A stretch of 64,000 bases of DNA, from the NCBI GenBank assembly GCA_028284345.1, contig JANQRY010000008.1:620001-684000 (forward strand). Reading direction: 5' to 3'. Below, in pieces: positions 27,509-35,778 of this stretch. The position numbers and the translations under genes were made by a program. Position 1 is the first letter of the stretch, and each line of letters opens with the position of its first letter. The notes beneath the pieces were generated by a model that worked only from the letters and a program-made list of their open reading frames with translations, was not told where the DNA came from and did not search any database. The DNA is from Hyphococcus sp. GTDB taxonomy: Bacteria > Pseudomonadota > Alphaproteobacteria > Caulobacterales > Parvularculaceae.

Positions 27509-28060
27509 TCAGACCTTTTCCGCGATCCGGATGGCGGCCCGGCAGCCGGCGCGGATCACGGCTGACAGCGCGCGGTAGCCGGGCGCGTCTTCGGCGCCGG
27601 CCTGTTCCGCCGTTGCCTTGTGGCCTAGCTCGTCCTCGCGAAACTCGCGCACGGTCTCGGCCAGCGCCGGTTCGTCGTCGTTCAACTCCGCGGCCTGTTC
27701 CGCGTAGTGTTTTTCAATGACGTCCTCGACGGCGGCGGTCGCGGCCATGGCGGCTTTCTCGCCCATCAGCGCCGTCGCCGCGCCGAGGCCGAACCCGGCC
27801 GCGTTCCACAGCGGCGCCAGCAAGGTCGGCCGGACTTTGCGTTCAGCGAGCAAGCGGTCAAACGTTTTCAGATGCGTTTCTTCGCCGGCTTCCATCTCGG
27901 CGATTTCTTCGGCGATGCGCGCCTTGTGGGGCAGACGGTCAAAGACCGCGCGCTGGCCGCGATAGATGGCGACGGCGCCATATTCGCCCGCATGATCGAC
28001 GCGCAGCATTTCGGCGAAGCGCGCCTCGCGCGGTCCGGGTTTTTTTGGCGCGCCGGTCAT
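27509..28060 (-). CDS. coq7: Demethoxyubiquinone hydroxylase Coq7
   Basis: 183 residues with the ferritin-like di-iron pattern: RVDHAGEYGAVAIYRGQ, EMEAGEETHLKTFDRLL, AVEDVIEKHYAEQ and REFREDELGHKATA, giving the six Glu/His ligands expected. It hydroxylates 2-polyprenyl-3-methyl-6-methoxy-benzoquinol, a late ubiquinone step, implying aerobic respiration. It overlaps the dsbB stop by four bases (ATGA). Confidence 0.97.
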   Translation of the reverse strand: MTGAPKKPGPREARFAEMLRVDHAGEYGAVAIYRGQRAVFDRLPHKARIAEEIAEMEAGEETHLKTFDRLLAERKVRPTLLAPLWNAAGFGLGAATALMGEKAAMAATAAVEDVIEKHYAEQAAELNDDEPALAETVREFREDELGHKATAEQAGAEDAPGYRALSAVIRAGCRAAIRIAEKV

Positions 28061-28611
28061 GACGGTTTTTCTCCAAAACGAACCTGGCGCGCGCGCCGCG
28101 TTTCGGCGAGCGCCGCGCCAAGGGTGAGCGCAAAGAGGCCCGCCGAGATCAGAAGATTATAGCCGGCCATGGAAACGCCGAGAAACGACCATTGCACGTC
28201 GTCGCAGGCGGGAACGTCAACGGGCCCGTCAAGGGCGGCGCCGATGTCGTCAATGTTGACGGGGCCGACGGGGCCGCCGCCGGAACACAAGGCCGGTCCG
28301 GGCCAGAACGCGTATTCAACGCCGGTGTGATAAAAGGCGAGACCGGCGCTCACCGCATAAACAAGAGCCGCCGCGCCAACGGCGGCGGCCGCGCCGAGAC
28401 GCGACCCGAAAGCCCGGGCCGCGACAAGCCCCGCCGCAGCGACGCCGAGCGCCGCCCAATGGGCCTCGCGCTGGTCGAGACAAAGGACACAAGGGACGAG
28501 ACCGAGCAGGCGCTCCGAGCCATGGGCGAGGGCAAGCAACGCCGCGGAGACCGCAAAGGCCAAAGCGAGCACGCGCTCTGAAAAGCTCAGTCCTTTAAGG
28601 GCGCTGTACAT
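28057..28611 (-). CDS. dsbB: DsbB-family disulfide bond formation protein
   Basis: From the ATG at 28611, 184 residues with four membrane helices. The first periplasmic pair is Cys41-Cys44 (PCVLC) and the second is Cys109 and Cys136 (PALCSG and PACDDV). This is the DsbB layout for reoxidising DsbA and passing electrons to ubiquinone. Co-transcription with coq7 is apt, since DsbB uses quinone. The open frame reaches 28734, but that extension has no membrane or family features. Confidence 0.92.
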   Translation of the reverse strand: MYSALKGLSFSERVLALAFAVSAALLALAHGSERLLGLVPCVLCLDQREAHWAALGVAAAGLVAARAFGSRLGAAAAVGAAALVYAVSAGLAFYHTGVEYAFWPGPALCSGGGPVGPVNIDDIGAALDGPVDVPACDDVQWSFLGVSMAGYNLLISAGLFALTLGAALAETRRARQVRFGEKPS

Positions 28612-28687
28612 AGCGGATATATAGGGGATTGGCCGGGGCGCCGCGCCGTTGCGATTCGTCACACCGCTGCGCCCGTTTCGCGGCCCG

Positions 28688-29395
28688 TCAGAGCAGGCCG
28701 CCGATCCAGGCCTTGATAAGGCTCGCGGCCTCAAAGCCGAGAAAGGCGAGCAGCGCCACCCAGGCGAGCCCGAAGAGAAGGCCGAGGATCACGAGGACGC
28801 CGTCGCGCTCAATGAGGCCGAGCGCCGCGATCGCCATGCCGATGCCGGGGATCGTGTTCGTCGACGGCAATGGGACAAGGATCGACGCCATGGGCGCGAG
28901 CATCAGGACGCCGATGAACCGCGCGCCCAGATGGCTTGTGACAGGCTTGAGGCGCGGCGTCGCCACGCGCTCGACAAAGCCCACATAGCGCGACGCCCGG
29001 GCCAGCACTTTTTCAAACGCCGGGATGGAAAAGGAGCGGTCGTGCAGGGCTTTCGGCAGCCAGGGGTGAGGCCGACCCATGGCCATTTGCGCGGCGAGCG
29101 CCAGCATGGGCAGGGCGACGATCTGCGGCAGGATGTAAACGAAGGGCAGGCAGCAGGGCAGCGCGAGGAGCAAAATGAGAAAGCCGTAAGCGCGCTCATC
29201 GAGACGATCGACGATATCGCCCAGCCGCCCGCGGGGGCCGTCGTCATCGTCGGCTTTCAGCGCCGGGTTCGCTTCCGCATTTGTGCGCAACTCCGCCAGC
29301 ACGCCGGCGAGCGCCTGTACGGCGCCGCGCACCTCGCGGTCGCGGCGGGCGTCGTCGGCGGGTTCGTCTGAGGAAGGAGCGGGCATGGCGCGCAT
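28688..29395 (-). CDS. ExoD family membrane protein
   Basis: 235 residues. The N-terminal GRLGDIVDRLDERAYGFLIL and LPCCLPFVYILPQIVALPML then AQMAMGRPHPWLP segments are characteristic of ExoD (exopolysaccharide synthesis, originally Rhizobium). Four to five hydrophobic segments follow. Function is unresolved, linked to exopolysaccharide and stress tolerance. It precedes dsbB on the same strand after about 76 bases. Confidence 0.9.
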   Translation of the reverse strand: MRAMPAPSSDEPADDARRDREVRGAVQALAGVLAELRTNAEANPALKADDDDGPRGRLGDIVDRLDERAYGFLILLLALPCCLPFVYILPQIVALPMLALAAQMAMGRPHPWLPKALHDRSFSIPAFEKVLARASRYVGFVERVATPRLKPVTSHLGARFIGVLMLAPMASILVPLPSTNTIPGIGMAIAALGLIERDGVLVILGLLFGLAWVALLAFLGFEAASLIKAWIGGLL

Positions 29396-29562
29396 GGGTG
29401 TTGATCCGGGCTTGCGGCTTTCTTAGGGCGCTTTTGGGGCGCGTTCCTAGCCGATTGTCGCGGCAAGGCGTGAAGAATTCCGAAACGCTGAAGGCCCCTG
29501 GCCGGTCTCCCGCGCTTGACCGGCCTTCGCGCGCGCCTATCATGCCGCGCTTCGACCCCGGG

Positions 29563-29648
29563 GCCCCTCTGGCGGAACTGGTAGACGCGCTGGATTCAAA
29601 ATCCAGTTTCCTTTGGAAGTGCCGGTTCGATTCCGGCGGGGGGCACCA
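29563..29648 (+). tRNA. tRNA-Leu (anticodon CAA)
   Basis: Acceptor arms GCCCCTC and GGGGGGC pair (one G-T), the D arm is TGGCGGAACTGGTAGACGC, the anticodon stem CTGGA/TCCAG holds loop TTCAAAA (CAA), there is a long variable arm as in class II tRNAs, and the T arm GCCGGTTCGATTCCGGC is followed by encoded CCA. It reads UUG. No integrase or partial duplicate of its 3' end is visible downstream. Confidence 0.96.
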
Positions 29649-29926
29649 TTATTTCGCTCACGGCGAATTCGCTTCGCTCATCGCCTCCGCGGGGGCGGCC
29701 TGACCGGCCGGCGCGCGGTCGCGCTTGCCGAACCCTTTGGGTTCGGTGGTTGCCCGCTGCGGCGCACTCATCCCTGTACGAATGAATCTGCGTATGCGTC
29801 GCCAATTGTGGCGCCGCTGGGGCGCCGCCGGCGCCATTCTCGCCGCATTTTCGCTTTAATCCGGTTAACCATCGATACGGGCTGGGGCGCGCCCGCGAAT
29901 GGCTGAGGGGGCCATGGGAGACATCG
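29649..29926. other. Intergenic region after tRNA-Leu
   Basis: 278 bases with no gene. It holds a perfect hairpin CCGAACCC-TTT-GGGTTCGG at about 29729-29747, which may end the tRNA transcript. TTTAATCCGGTTAACC near 29855 looks like a CtrA site but the spacer is five, not seven. Confidence 0.6.
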
Positions 29927-30430
29927 ATGCGAGCCATTCAAAAAATGTGCGCCGCGCTCATTGTCGCGGCCGGCGTTTTGGTTGCGACCGAAGCCGCCGC
30001 GGACCGCCGACCGGCCTATTGCCCGCGCGATCATGATCACCGCGTGCACGACGCCAATTACTACGATTATTACCAGGCGGACCGCTATTTCCGCAGCGGC
30101 GCCTACCGGCCCGCAAGCCGTTACGACCGCTATCGCGGCAGTCGCTATGATCGGCGTTACAATCGGCGGCACTATCATGACCGCCGTTACAGCCGCCGCG
30201 GCTATTACCGCCCGCGCAGCGAAGTGGTGTTCCGCCGCAATATCGATCTGCGCCGCTACCGCGCCTATGTGACGGTGGTGGAGGAAAATTACTGGACGCG
30301 ATCGGGGCGCGTGCAGCGAGTTTGTTCCATCGTGCCGAAGGGCCGGGACGCTTATGCGGTGCCGCACCGGCGCCTGTCGCGCATCGCCCGCAATCATTGT
30401 TCGCGTTACGCGCGCATTCAGTATCTGTAG
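29927..30430 (+). CDS. Tyr/Arg-rich secreted protein
   Basis: 167 residues with a signal peptide (cleavage near AAA-DRRP, about residue 24). Residues about 40-100 are dominated by Tyr and Arg in RYDRYRGSRYDRR-like repeats. The C-terminal half is more ordered and contains two cysteines (RVQRVCSIVP and RNHCSRYA). I do not recognise the family. The composition suggests a cationic periplasmic or surface protein. It is followed by a strong terminator and stands alone. Confidence 0.75.
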   Translation: MRAIQKMCAALIVAAGVLVATEAAADRRPAYCPRDHDHRVHDANYYDYYQADRYFRSGAYRPASRYDRYRGSRYDRRYNRRHYHDRRYSRRGYYRPRSEVVFRRNIDLRRYRAYVTVVEENYWTRSGRVQRVCSIVPKGRDAYAVPHRRLSRIARNHCSRYARIQYL

Positions 30431-30445
30431 GCCCCCGCGTCAAAG

Positions 30446-30477
30446 AAAAACCCCCGGCCGTGAAGCCGGGGGTTTTT
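30446..30477. terminator. Bidirectional rho-independent terminator
   Basis: AAAAACCCCCGGC, loop CGTGAA, GCCGGGGGTTTTT: a strong stem with A and T tracts on both sides. It serves the Tyr/Arg-rich protein gene on the plus strand and the beta-helix gene on the minus strand. Confidence 0.95.
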
Positions 30478-30504
30478 CCCGTTTAGTGCAGCGTAGAAGA
30501 TTGA

Positions 30505-31590
30505 TCAGCAGCGGCCCCTGCGCCGGTCGCGCTTGGAACAGTCGTCGCCGGCGTTGTTTTTGACCGTGTTGTTGGTGATCTTCGGCTCAAGGCCCTCGCG
30601 AACGAAGATCGACAGCCCGTCATTGCCGACAATGTCATTGTCTTCGATGACGCCGTTGACGCCAAAGGGGATAGCGACGCCGTCGCCGGAATTCTGCACG
30701 ATCTCATTATAGCGCACGAGCGAGAGCTTGGCGTATTTGTCGAGAATAACGCCCGAGCCCTTGTTGTTGCGGATCTTGTTGCCGATCAGCTTGGCCGATC
30801 CGAAGCCCGAGGACTTCACGCCTGAATCGAGATTGTCGAAAATCTCGTTGCCGGCGACGACGACGTCGGCGCGGCTGCCATTGGCGATGTCGACGCCGAC
30901 TTTGTTCTGCAGGATCTTGTTGTCGATAATGAAGCTCTGCGACAGGGAATGAGCCTGCTCGACAAAGACCCCTTCCGAACCGGCTGAGATGCGGTTTTTC
31001 TCAAGCATCACCGTGCCGCCGGAAATCCTGACGGCGGGGCGCACGCCGGAGCCAAGAACGTCGCTTTCCTTCAGCGTAAAGACGCCCTGATGAACGTCGA
31101 CGCAGGCGTTGGCGCTCGAATTGATCTTCGACGCGAACTGGACGTTCGCCACAACGGCGTGGGCGGTCGTCTGCTTCGGATTGAAGGTGAGGCACGGCTC
31201 GTTCATGGGCGCGGAAATCTCAACGCCGGAACCGGGGCCGCGGTCGCCCTGAATGAAGACCGACTTCGTCAGGTCGATCGATTCGGTGTAAACGCCGTGC
31301 ATGACGTAAACGACGCCGCCTTCGGCGACGTCTTTAACGGCCTTGGAAATCGTTTTGTAAGGACCCGGGCCATTGACGTCGACAATGATCTGCATGGGTC
31401 CGTTTTTGGTCGGCTTCGCGCCTGACCCGGATGACGACGACCCGGCGCCGGGTTCGCGAATGGGGAAGCCCCCGAGCGACTGCGCGTTGGCGACGTCGGC
31501 CATCAGGAGCGCGCCGGCGGCGAGCGCGCCGCCAACAATTTTGGCCCGATAGGGGGCGAATTTCATGGATACAAACCGTTTCATCTTCAT
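30505..31590 (-). CDS. Secreted right-handed parallel beta-helix protein
   Basis: 361 residues. A signal peptide (about 1-37, ending in VANAQS) is followed by a low-complexity Gly/Ser stretch and then PbH1-type rungs from about residue 65. YKTISKAVKDVAEGGVVYV starts the solenoid, and later rungs have the spaced Asn ladder (NKILQNKVGVDIAN, NEIFDNLDSGVK, NKIRNNKGSGVI, NEIVQNSGDGVA, NDIVGNDGLSIF). The C-terminus is very basic with paired cysteines. Such proteins bind or cleave polysaccharides, but no catalytic residues can be assigned. It follows the Sel1/PG-binding gene by 9 bases. Confidence 0.88.
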   Translation of the reverse strand: MKMKRFVSMKFAPYRAKIVGGALAAGALLMADVANAQSLGGFPIREPGAGSSSSGSGAKPTKNGPMQIIVDVNGPGPYKTISKAVKDVAEGGVVYVMHGVYTESIDLTKSVFIQGDRGPGSGVEISAPMNEPCLTFNPKQTTAHAVVANVQFASKINSSANACVDVHQGVFTLKESDVLGSGVRPAVRISGGTVMLEKNRISAGSEGVFVEQAHSLSQSFIIDNKILQNKVGVDIANGSRADVVVAGNEIFDNLDSGVKSSGFGSAKLIGNKIRNNKGSGVILDKYAKLSLVRYNEIVQNSGDGVAIPFGVNGVIEDNDIVGNDGLSIFVREGLEPKITNNTVKNNAGDDCSKRDRRRGRC

Positions 31591-31599
31591 CCCCTCCGA

Positions 31600-32928
31600 C
31601 TACTGAATGTCGCGCGTATATTCGAAACTGAGACGGCGCAGCGCGTCATTGGCGGGCTTGTAGCCAAGCGCGGACGCCTGCGCGAAGTGATAGGCGGACT
31701 TGCGCTCGTCGGGCGAAACCTCGTTGAGCCCCGTGGTGCCGTCTCGATAGACGACGCCAAGCGCGTAATGGGCGATGGCGAGGTCGTGATCGGCGGCTTT
31801 TTCAAGCCAGGAAACCGCCCGCGTTCCGTCCTGGGCGACGCCGATGCCGCGCACATGCATGATGCCGTAAACATATTCCGACATCGGATGCGCGACCTTT
31901 GCGGCGTCCGCAAAGAGGTCGACCGTCTGGCGCGGCGTCAGCACGCCGGTGACGACGGCGTCCTTTTCCTCGCTGGTCATCGTCGTGTCGCGGGCGACCG
32001 ACGCGGCCTGGAAGCGGCGAATGGCGGCGCGGGTCGAGGGCCCGAGCTTGTTGTCGACGGCGCCCGGCCGGAAGCCGAGAGCGGCGAGCGCGCGCTGGAT
32101 GAGTTCGACGTCGATGTCCGACACGGCTTTCAGCGCGTCGGCCATCTTCAATTCTTCATACTGACGTTTCAGCCGCTCAAGCTCTTTCTGCTGCGGCGTC
32201 TTGCCGGTGTATTCCGGCGGCAGAGGCGGCTGCCAGCCTGTCACTTTGTCGAGCGCCGTCTCGCGTTCCTTCTTGCTCATCAGCGGTTCGAGAAACTCAT
32301 AAGCCGCGGACGCTTCGCCGACGCCGCGCGCTTTGGCGAGCGCATAAAGCTGCAGCGCGCGGGTGTTGTCTTTCTTAAGCCCGGCGCCCTTTTGATACAT
32401 TTCGCCGAGGCGATAGAGATCGTAGGCGCTGCCCGCTTCAAAGGTCTGCGCCACATAGTTTTCCGCCTTGGTGACGTTGGCCGTCGACATGCGGCCGCGG
32501 ATTTCCGGCAGGCGCTGTTCGGCGAGAATGCGCGCGTTTACTTCGTGTGCGGAGGGCGTCTGATAGGCGGTAAAGTCGTGATATGCCGCCAGCGTGTACC
32601 AGACGAGGGCCTGGACATTGTCGACCGGAATTTCTTCCAGCGGGGATGCGGCGTCCTTCGCCCCTTCAAGGGGCTTGCCCGAATAGACGTCGCCGAGAAT
32701 TTTCTTGGAGCGCACGTCGCCGGCGACGGCGAAGCGCCGCCAGATATCGAGGGCCTGTTGGTACTGGCCGTTGGCGTAGGCCTGAACGCCCGCCTCATAG
32801 GTGGCGTGAGCGGGACCGGTTGCGGCCAGCGCGATCACGGACGCCGCCGCCAGCCCGCCGAGCGCGCGGCGCGCTTTGCTTGCAAAAGTCATCGGATTTC
32901 TCGTCATTCCCAGCTTCCCCTCAACCAC
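31600..32928 (-). CDS. Sel1-repeat protein with peptidoglycan-binding domain, secreted
   Basis: 442 residues (or 435 from the internal Met8). A signal peptide (cleavage near AHATYE) is followed by Sel1/TPR helices (YEAGVQAYANGQYQQALDIW, LYRLGEMYQKGAGLKKD), a charged helix, a PG_binding_1 domain (ELIQRALAALGFRPGAVDNK to RRFQA, about 285-320), and more Sel1 repeats (YVYGIMHVRGIGVAQDGTRA). This suggests a periplasmic scaffold at the cell wall. It forms a two-gene operon with the beta-helix protein. Confidence 0.88.
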   Translation of the reverse strand: MVEGKLGMTRNPMTFASKARRALGGLAAASVIALAATGPAHATYEAGVQAYANGQYQQALDIWRRFAVAGDVRSKKILGDVYSGKPLEGAKDAASPLEEIPVDNVQALVWYTLAAYHDFTAYQTPSAHEVNARILAEQRLPEIRGRMSTANVTKAENYVAQTFEAGSAYDLYRLGEMYQKGAGLKKDNTRALQLYALAKARGVGEASAAYEFLEPLMSKKERETALDKVTGWQPPLPPEYTGKTPQQKELERLKRQYEELKMADALKAVSDIDVELIQRALAALGFRPGAVDNKLGPSTRAAIRRFQAASVARDTTMTSEEKDAVVTGVLTPRQTVDLFADAAKVAHPMSEYVYGIMHVRGIGVAQDGTRAVSWLEKAADHDLAIAHYALGVVYRDGTTGLNEVSPDERKSAYHFAQASALGYKPANDALRRLSFEYTRDIQ

Positions 32929-33049
32929 TCGCCCCAGCGTCCGCCATCCATGCCAAACCGGGGCGCGGACGGGCCTTTACGACGCCAGACTACAATAACC
33001 TTAAGGGTCCGGGAAGGCAAAAGCGGGGCGCATGAAAGGCCCGTCAGCC

Positions 33050-33277
33050 TTACCCTTTGCGCCCCCGCGTGACCCGAAAGACGCAAATTTCGTCCTGGTC
33101 GGGCCGCCGCTCGCAGTCATGGCCGCCTTCGCGGCAGCTCAAGGGGATATCGATAGCCGCCACCGGATCGTCAGCGAAAACAGTAAGTTGCGCCCCGTCG
33201 GGGAGGGCCCTCAGCGCCGCCTCAAGACGGATCACGGGGATCGGACAGCGATAGCCGGTAAGGTCGAGGGTCTGCAT
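33050..33277 (-). CDS. TusA-like sulfur-carrier protein
   Basis: 75 residues, the usual TusA size. The active cysteine is Cys11 in LDLTGYRCPIPVIRLEAALR, with the CPxP motif. The C-terminal part (AIDIPLSCREGGHDCERRPD) adds two more cysteines. TusA-fold proteins relay persulfide sulfur for tRNA thiolation, molybdopterin or sulfur oxidation. The gene starts 8 bases after the stop of the TonB receptor, suggesting co-expression. Confidence 0.9.
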   Translation of the reverse strand: MQTLDLTGYRCPIPVIRLEAALRALPDGAQLTVFADDPVAAIDIPLSCREGGHDCERRPDQDEICVFRVTRGRKG

Positions 33278-33285
33278 GGGTCCCG

Positions 33286-35538
33286 CTAGAAGTCCTTTCG
33301 CAGCCGCACGCCATATTGGCGCGGCGGTCCGAGAAAGACGTTGTAGCCGATAAAGCCGAAGCCCGAGACGGCGTATTGCTCGTTCAACAGGTTATTCGCC
33401 CAGACGCCCGCCCGAAAGCCGCTTTGCGGCAGGACGATCATCGCCTCGGCGTCGAGCAGCGTGTAACCGCCCTGACGGCGTTCGGCGAGCCCCTCGGCGT
33501 CGAGGAAAAACGCGCTTTGATATTTGCCCGCAAAGCGCCAGTCGAGCGCCAGCACGTCATTCAAAGGGCGATAATAGTGCGCCGCGAACGTTGAGGAGAC
33601 TTCCGAAGCGAAGGGCAGCGGATTGCCGTCGAACTGCCCGGCGTTGCCGCCGATGTCGGTCGTTTGATCGATTTTCGTTTCCAGAGCCGTCACCGCCGCG
33701 TCGATGGTCAGCCCTTCGAAAACGGTCCAGCGCGCCTTTCCTTCAAACCCGTAGGCGCGCGCCTCGTCGAGATTGGCGAGCGAGTTGGAGACGATCGATC
33801 CGCCCCCCGGCAGCGGGAAGTTCACGAAGATGCGCGCCTGGGGCGCGTTGTAGTCCTGATAGAAGAAGGCGCCCTCAAACGAGACATTGTCCGTAGGCGT
33901 TCCTTTGTATCCCAGCTCGAAAGCATTGACGGTTTCGGCTGAAAACAGGCCCTCGTCCTGAAAATGGGTTGCGTTGTTCTGCACCTCGCCGTTGAAGCCG
34001 CCGCTTTTATAGCCGCTTGAGAAAGACGCATAGACCATGGCCCAGTCCGAGAAGCGATAACGCAGGGCAACGTCGCCGGTGAAACGGTTTTCCTTGATCC
34101 GGTTGGCGCCGATCGCGGGCCCCGCCCCGTCGCGATTGTTGAAGGCGATGACGCCGTCGTCGAAAATATGCCGGCCCGACCCCTCCCCTTTAATGGTCTC
34201 ATGGGTGAACCGCCCGCCGAGGCTGAGCGTCAGCCGCTCGGTCAAGGCGAGATCGTGATAGGTAAAGATCGCGGCGGTGACGCGGGTCTGTTCAATGTCC
34301 GTCACCAGCGTTGTGGCGACGCCGGGGGACGCGGGCGTCGGCCCGACGCGGCCGGGCGCGCCCACATAGCGGCAGGTCCCGAGCAGGGTTTGCGGGTCAA
34401 GCTCGCCGCACCAGATCGTATAGCGCTGCTCGAAATCCTCGCCGGCCGCCATGGCGCCGATGAGGCTGTGGCCGAGGGACCAGTCGCCCGACAGCCGCAG
34501 TTCTTCGCTCCATTGCAGGAAGTCGCGATCGTAGGAGAGATTGGCGTTGAGGCTCGCAACGCCGAACGGCGCCTGGCTTCCGTCGAAGTCGAAGCCGTAT
34601 TGCTGGTTATAGCCTTCAATCGCCGTGAGCGAGAACAGCGTCCAGTCGCCAAGGGGCCCCTCAGCTTCGACGCTGACCCCATAAAACTCATTGTCCGTAT
34701 CCTGAACGCCGTCGGGGCCGACGGAGATCTGGTGATCTTCAAGCGACAAAGCGCTGTTGAGCGGCGCCGGGTTGACGCCATTGTCCTCTTCGTAATGGAC
34801 GCGCAACAGGATTGTGGCCGGCGCGCCGTCCCATTCCAGCGCGCCGCGCAGGCCGAACTCGTCCCGCTTCCCGCCGGCTTCTTTCGGTCCGGTCGGAAAG
34901 GAAGGGTCCGCCGTCACATTGTTGATGACTGGGTCCTGCGCAAGATAACGCCCGGCGATCCGACCGTTGAGGTTCTGCGCAATCGGGCCGCTCAGGGCGC
35001 CGGAAGCGTCGACGCGGTCGAAGCGGCCATAGGACCAGCCCAGATAGCCCGAGGCCTCTTCGCTCGGGCGGGCGCTCAGGAAATGGATCGCCCCGCTGGA
35101 GGCGTTGCGGCCATAGAGCGAGCCTTGCGGGCCTTTCAGGACTTCAACCCGCTCAAGATCGTAAAGGAGCGGGCCGGTCTGGACGTTGGTGGCGAGAAAA
35201 ACCCCGTCGAGATAAACCGCCGCTGCGCCCGGCGTCAGGGCCTGGTGGTCGACCGCGCCGATGCCGCGGATCTGAAACGCAATCTGATTGCCGTTGGCGA
35301 CGGCGGCCTGCACGCCGGCAAGGCGTCCGACGATGTCCTCGCCGCTCGCCATGGCGTTGACGGCGTCAATCGTTGCGCCGGCGAGGATGTCGACGCTTCG
35401 GGGAACCTCCGCGAGCGCGCTTTCATACTTCGTTGCGGTGACAACGATTTGATCGGGCGTTTCTTCCGCGGCGGCGGGGCTGAGTGCGAGAATATAAAAG
35501 CAGGACGCCGTGATGGCGCACAGTCGTTGAGCGTACAT
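33286..35538 (-). CDS. TonB-dependent outer-membrane receptor
   Basis: About 750 residues from the ATG at 35538, which gives a proper signal peptide (ILALSPAAAEE). The open frame continues to 35631 but that part is not signal-like. The TonB-box region (DQIVVTATKYESALAEVP), plug domain (FQIRGIGAVDHQALTPGAAA, LERVEVLKGPQGSLYGRNAS) and a 22-strand barrel ending in ...QYGVRLRKDF are all present. The plug has the FeCIRA-like sequences of large-substrate receptors, but the ligand cannot be told. Co-oriented with the TusA-like gene downstream. Confidence 0.93.
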   Translation of the reverse strand: MYAQRLCAITASCFYILALSPAAAEETPDQIVVTATKYESALAEVPRSVDILAGATIDAVNAMASGEDIVGRLAGVQAAVANGNQIAFQIRGIGAVDHQALTPGAAAVYLDGVFLATNVQTGPLLYDLERVEVLKGPQGSLYGRNASSGAIHFLSARPSEEASGYLGWSYGRFDRVDASGALSGPIAQNLNGRIAGRYLAQDPVINNVTADPSFPTGPKEAGGKRDEFGLRGALEWDGAPATILLRVHYEEDNGVNPAPLNSALSLEDHQISVGPDGVQDTDNEFYGVSVEAEGPLGDWTLFSLTAIEGYNQQYGFDFDGSQAPFGVASLNANLSYDRDFLQWSEELRLSGDWSLGHSLIGAMAAGEDFEQRYTIWCGELDPQTLLGTCRYVGAPGRVGPTPASPGVATTLVTDIEQTRVTAAIFTYHDLALTERLTLSLGGRFTHETIKGEGSGRHIFDDGVIAFNNRDGAGPAIGANRIKENRFTGDVALRYRFSDWAMVYASFSSGYKSGGFNGEVQNNATHFQDEGLFSAETVNAFELGYKGTPTDNVSFEGAFFYQDYNAPQARIFVNFPLPGGGSIVSNSLANLDEARAYGFEGKARWTVFEGLTIDAAVTALETKIDQTTDIGGNAGQFDGNPLPFASEVSSTFAAHYYRPLNDVLALDWRFAGKYQSAFFLDAEGLAERRQGGYTLLDAEAMIVLPQSGFRAGVWANNLLNEQYAVSGFGFIGYNVFLGPPRQYGVRLRKDF

Positions 35539-35725
35539 GAAAGAGACCTGAAAGCGTACTGAGTGAAGGCGGGAAAAGAGCCTCTGCCCAATCTTGCTCC
35601 GGTAATCAATACGCTGAATGCCGCATGACATCGGTCCTGTCGACGCACTAGACGTACACTGAACGGTTTCGTTTCATTGTTTCCGCCGGTCGCTGTCGCC
35701 GCCTGCGGTTCGCCCGGGGGCGATT

Positions 35726-35758
35726 AAAAAAAGGCCCCGCCGGCGGGCGGGGCCTTTT
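35726..35758 (-). terminator. Rho-independent terminator
   Basis: AAGGCCCCGCC, loop GGCG, GGCGGGGCCTT with AAAAAAA before and TTTT after. It lies just past the stop of the second TonB receptor on the minus strand. Confidence 0.93.
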
Positions 35759-35778
35759 CTCGTTCGCTGCGATGGCGT

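Noticed and set aside
29563-29648. tRNA-Leu as an integration site for a mobile island
   Set aside because: No integrase, no repeated 3' tRNA segment, and flanking genes look chromosomal.
29853-29872. Possible CtrA site TTTAATCCGGTTAACC upstream of the Tyr/Arg-rich gene
   Set aside because: The half-sites are separated by five bases, not seven.
31687-33072. A 461-codon plus-strand frame opposite the Sel1/peptidoglycan-binding gene
   Set aside because: No domain or plausible start, and composition is typical of an antisense shadow. The minus-strand gene has a signal peptide and repeats.
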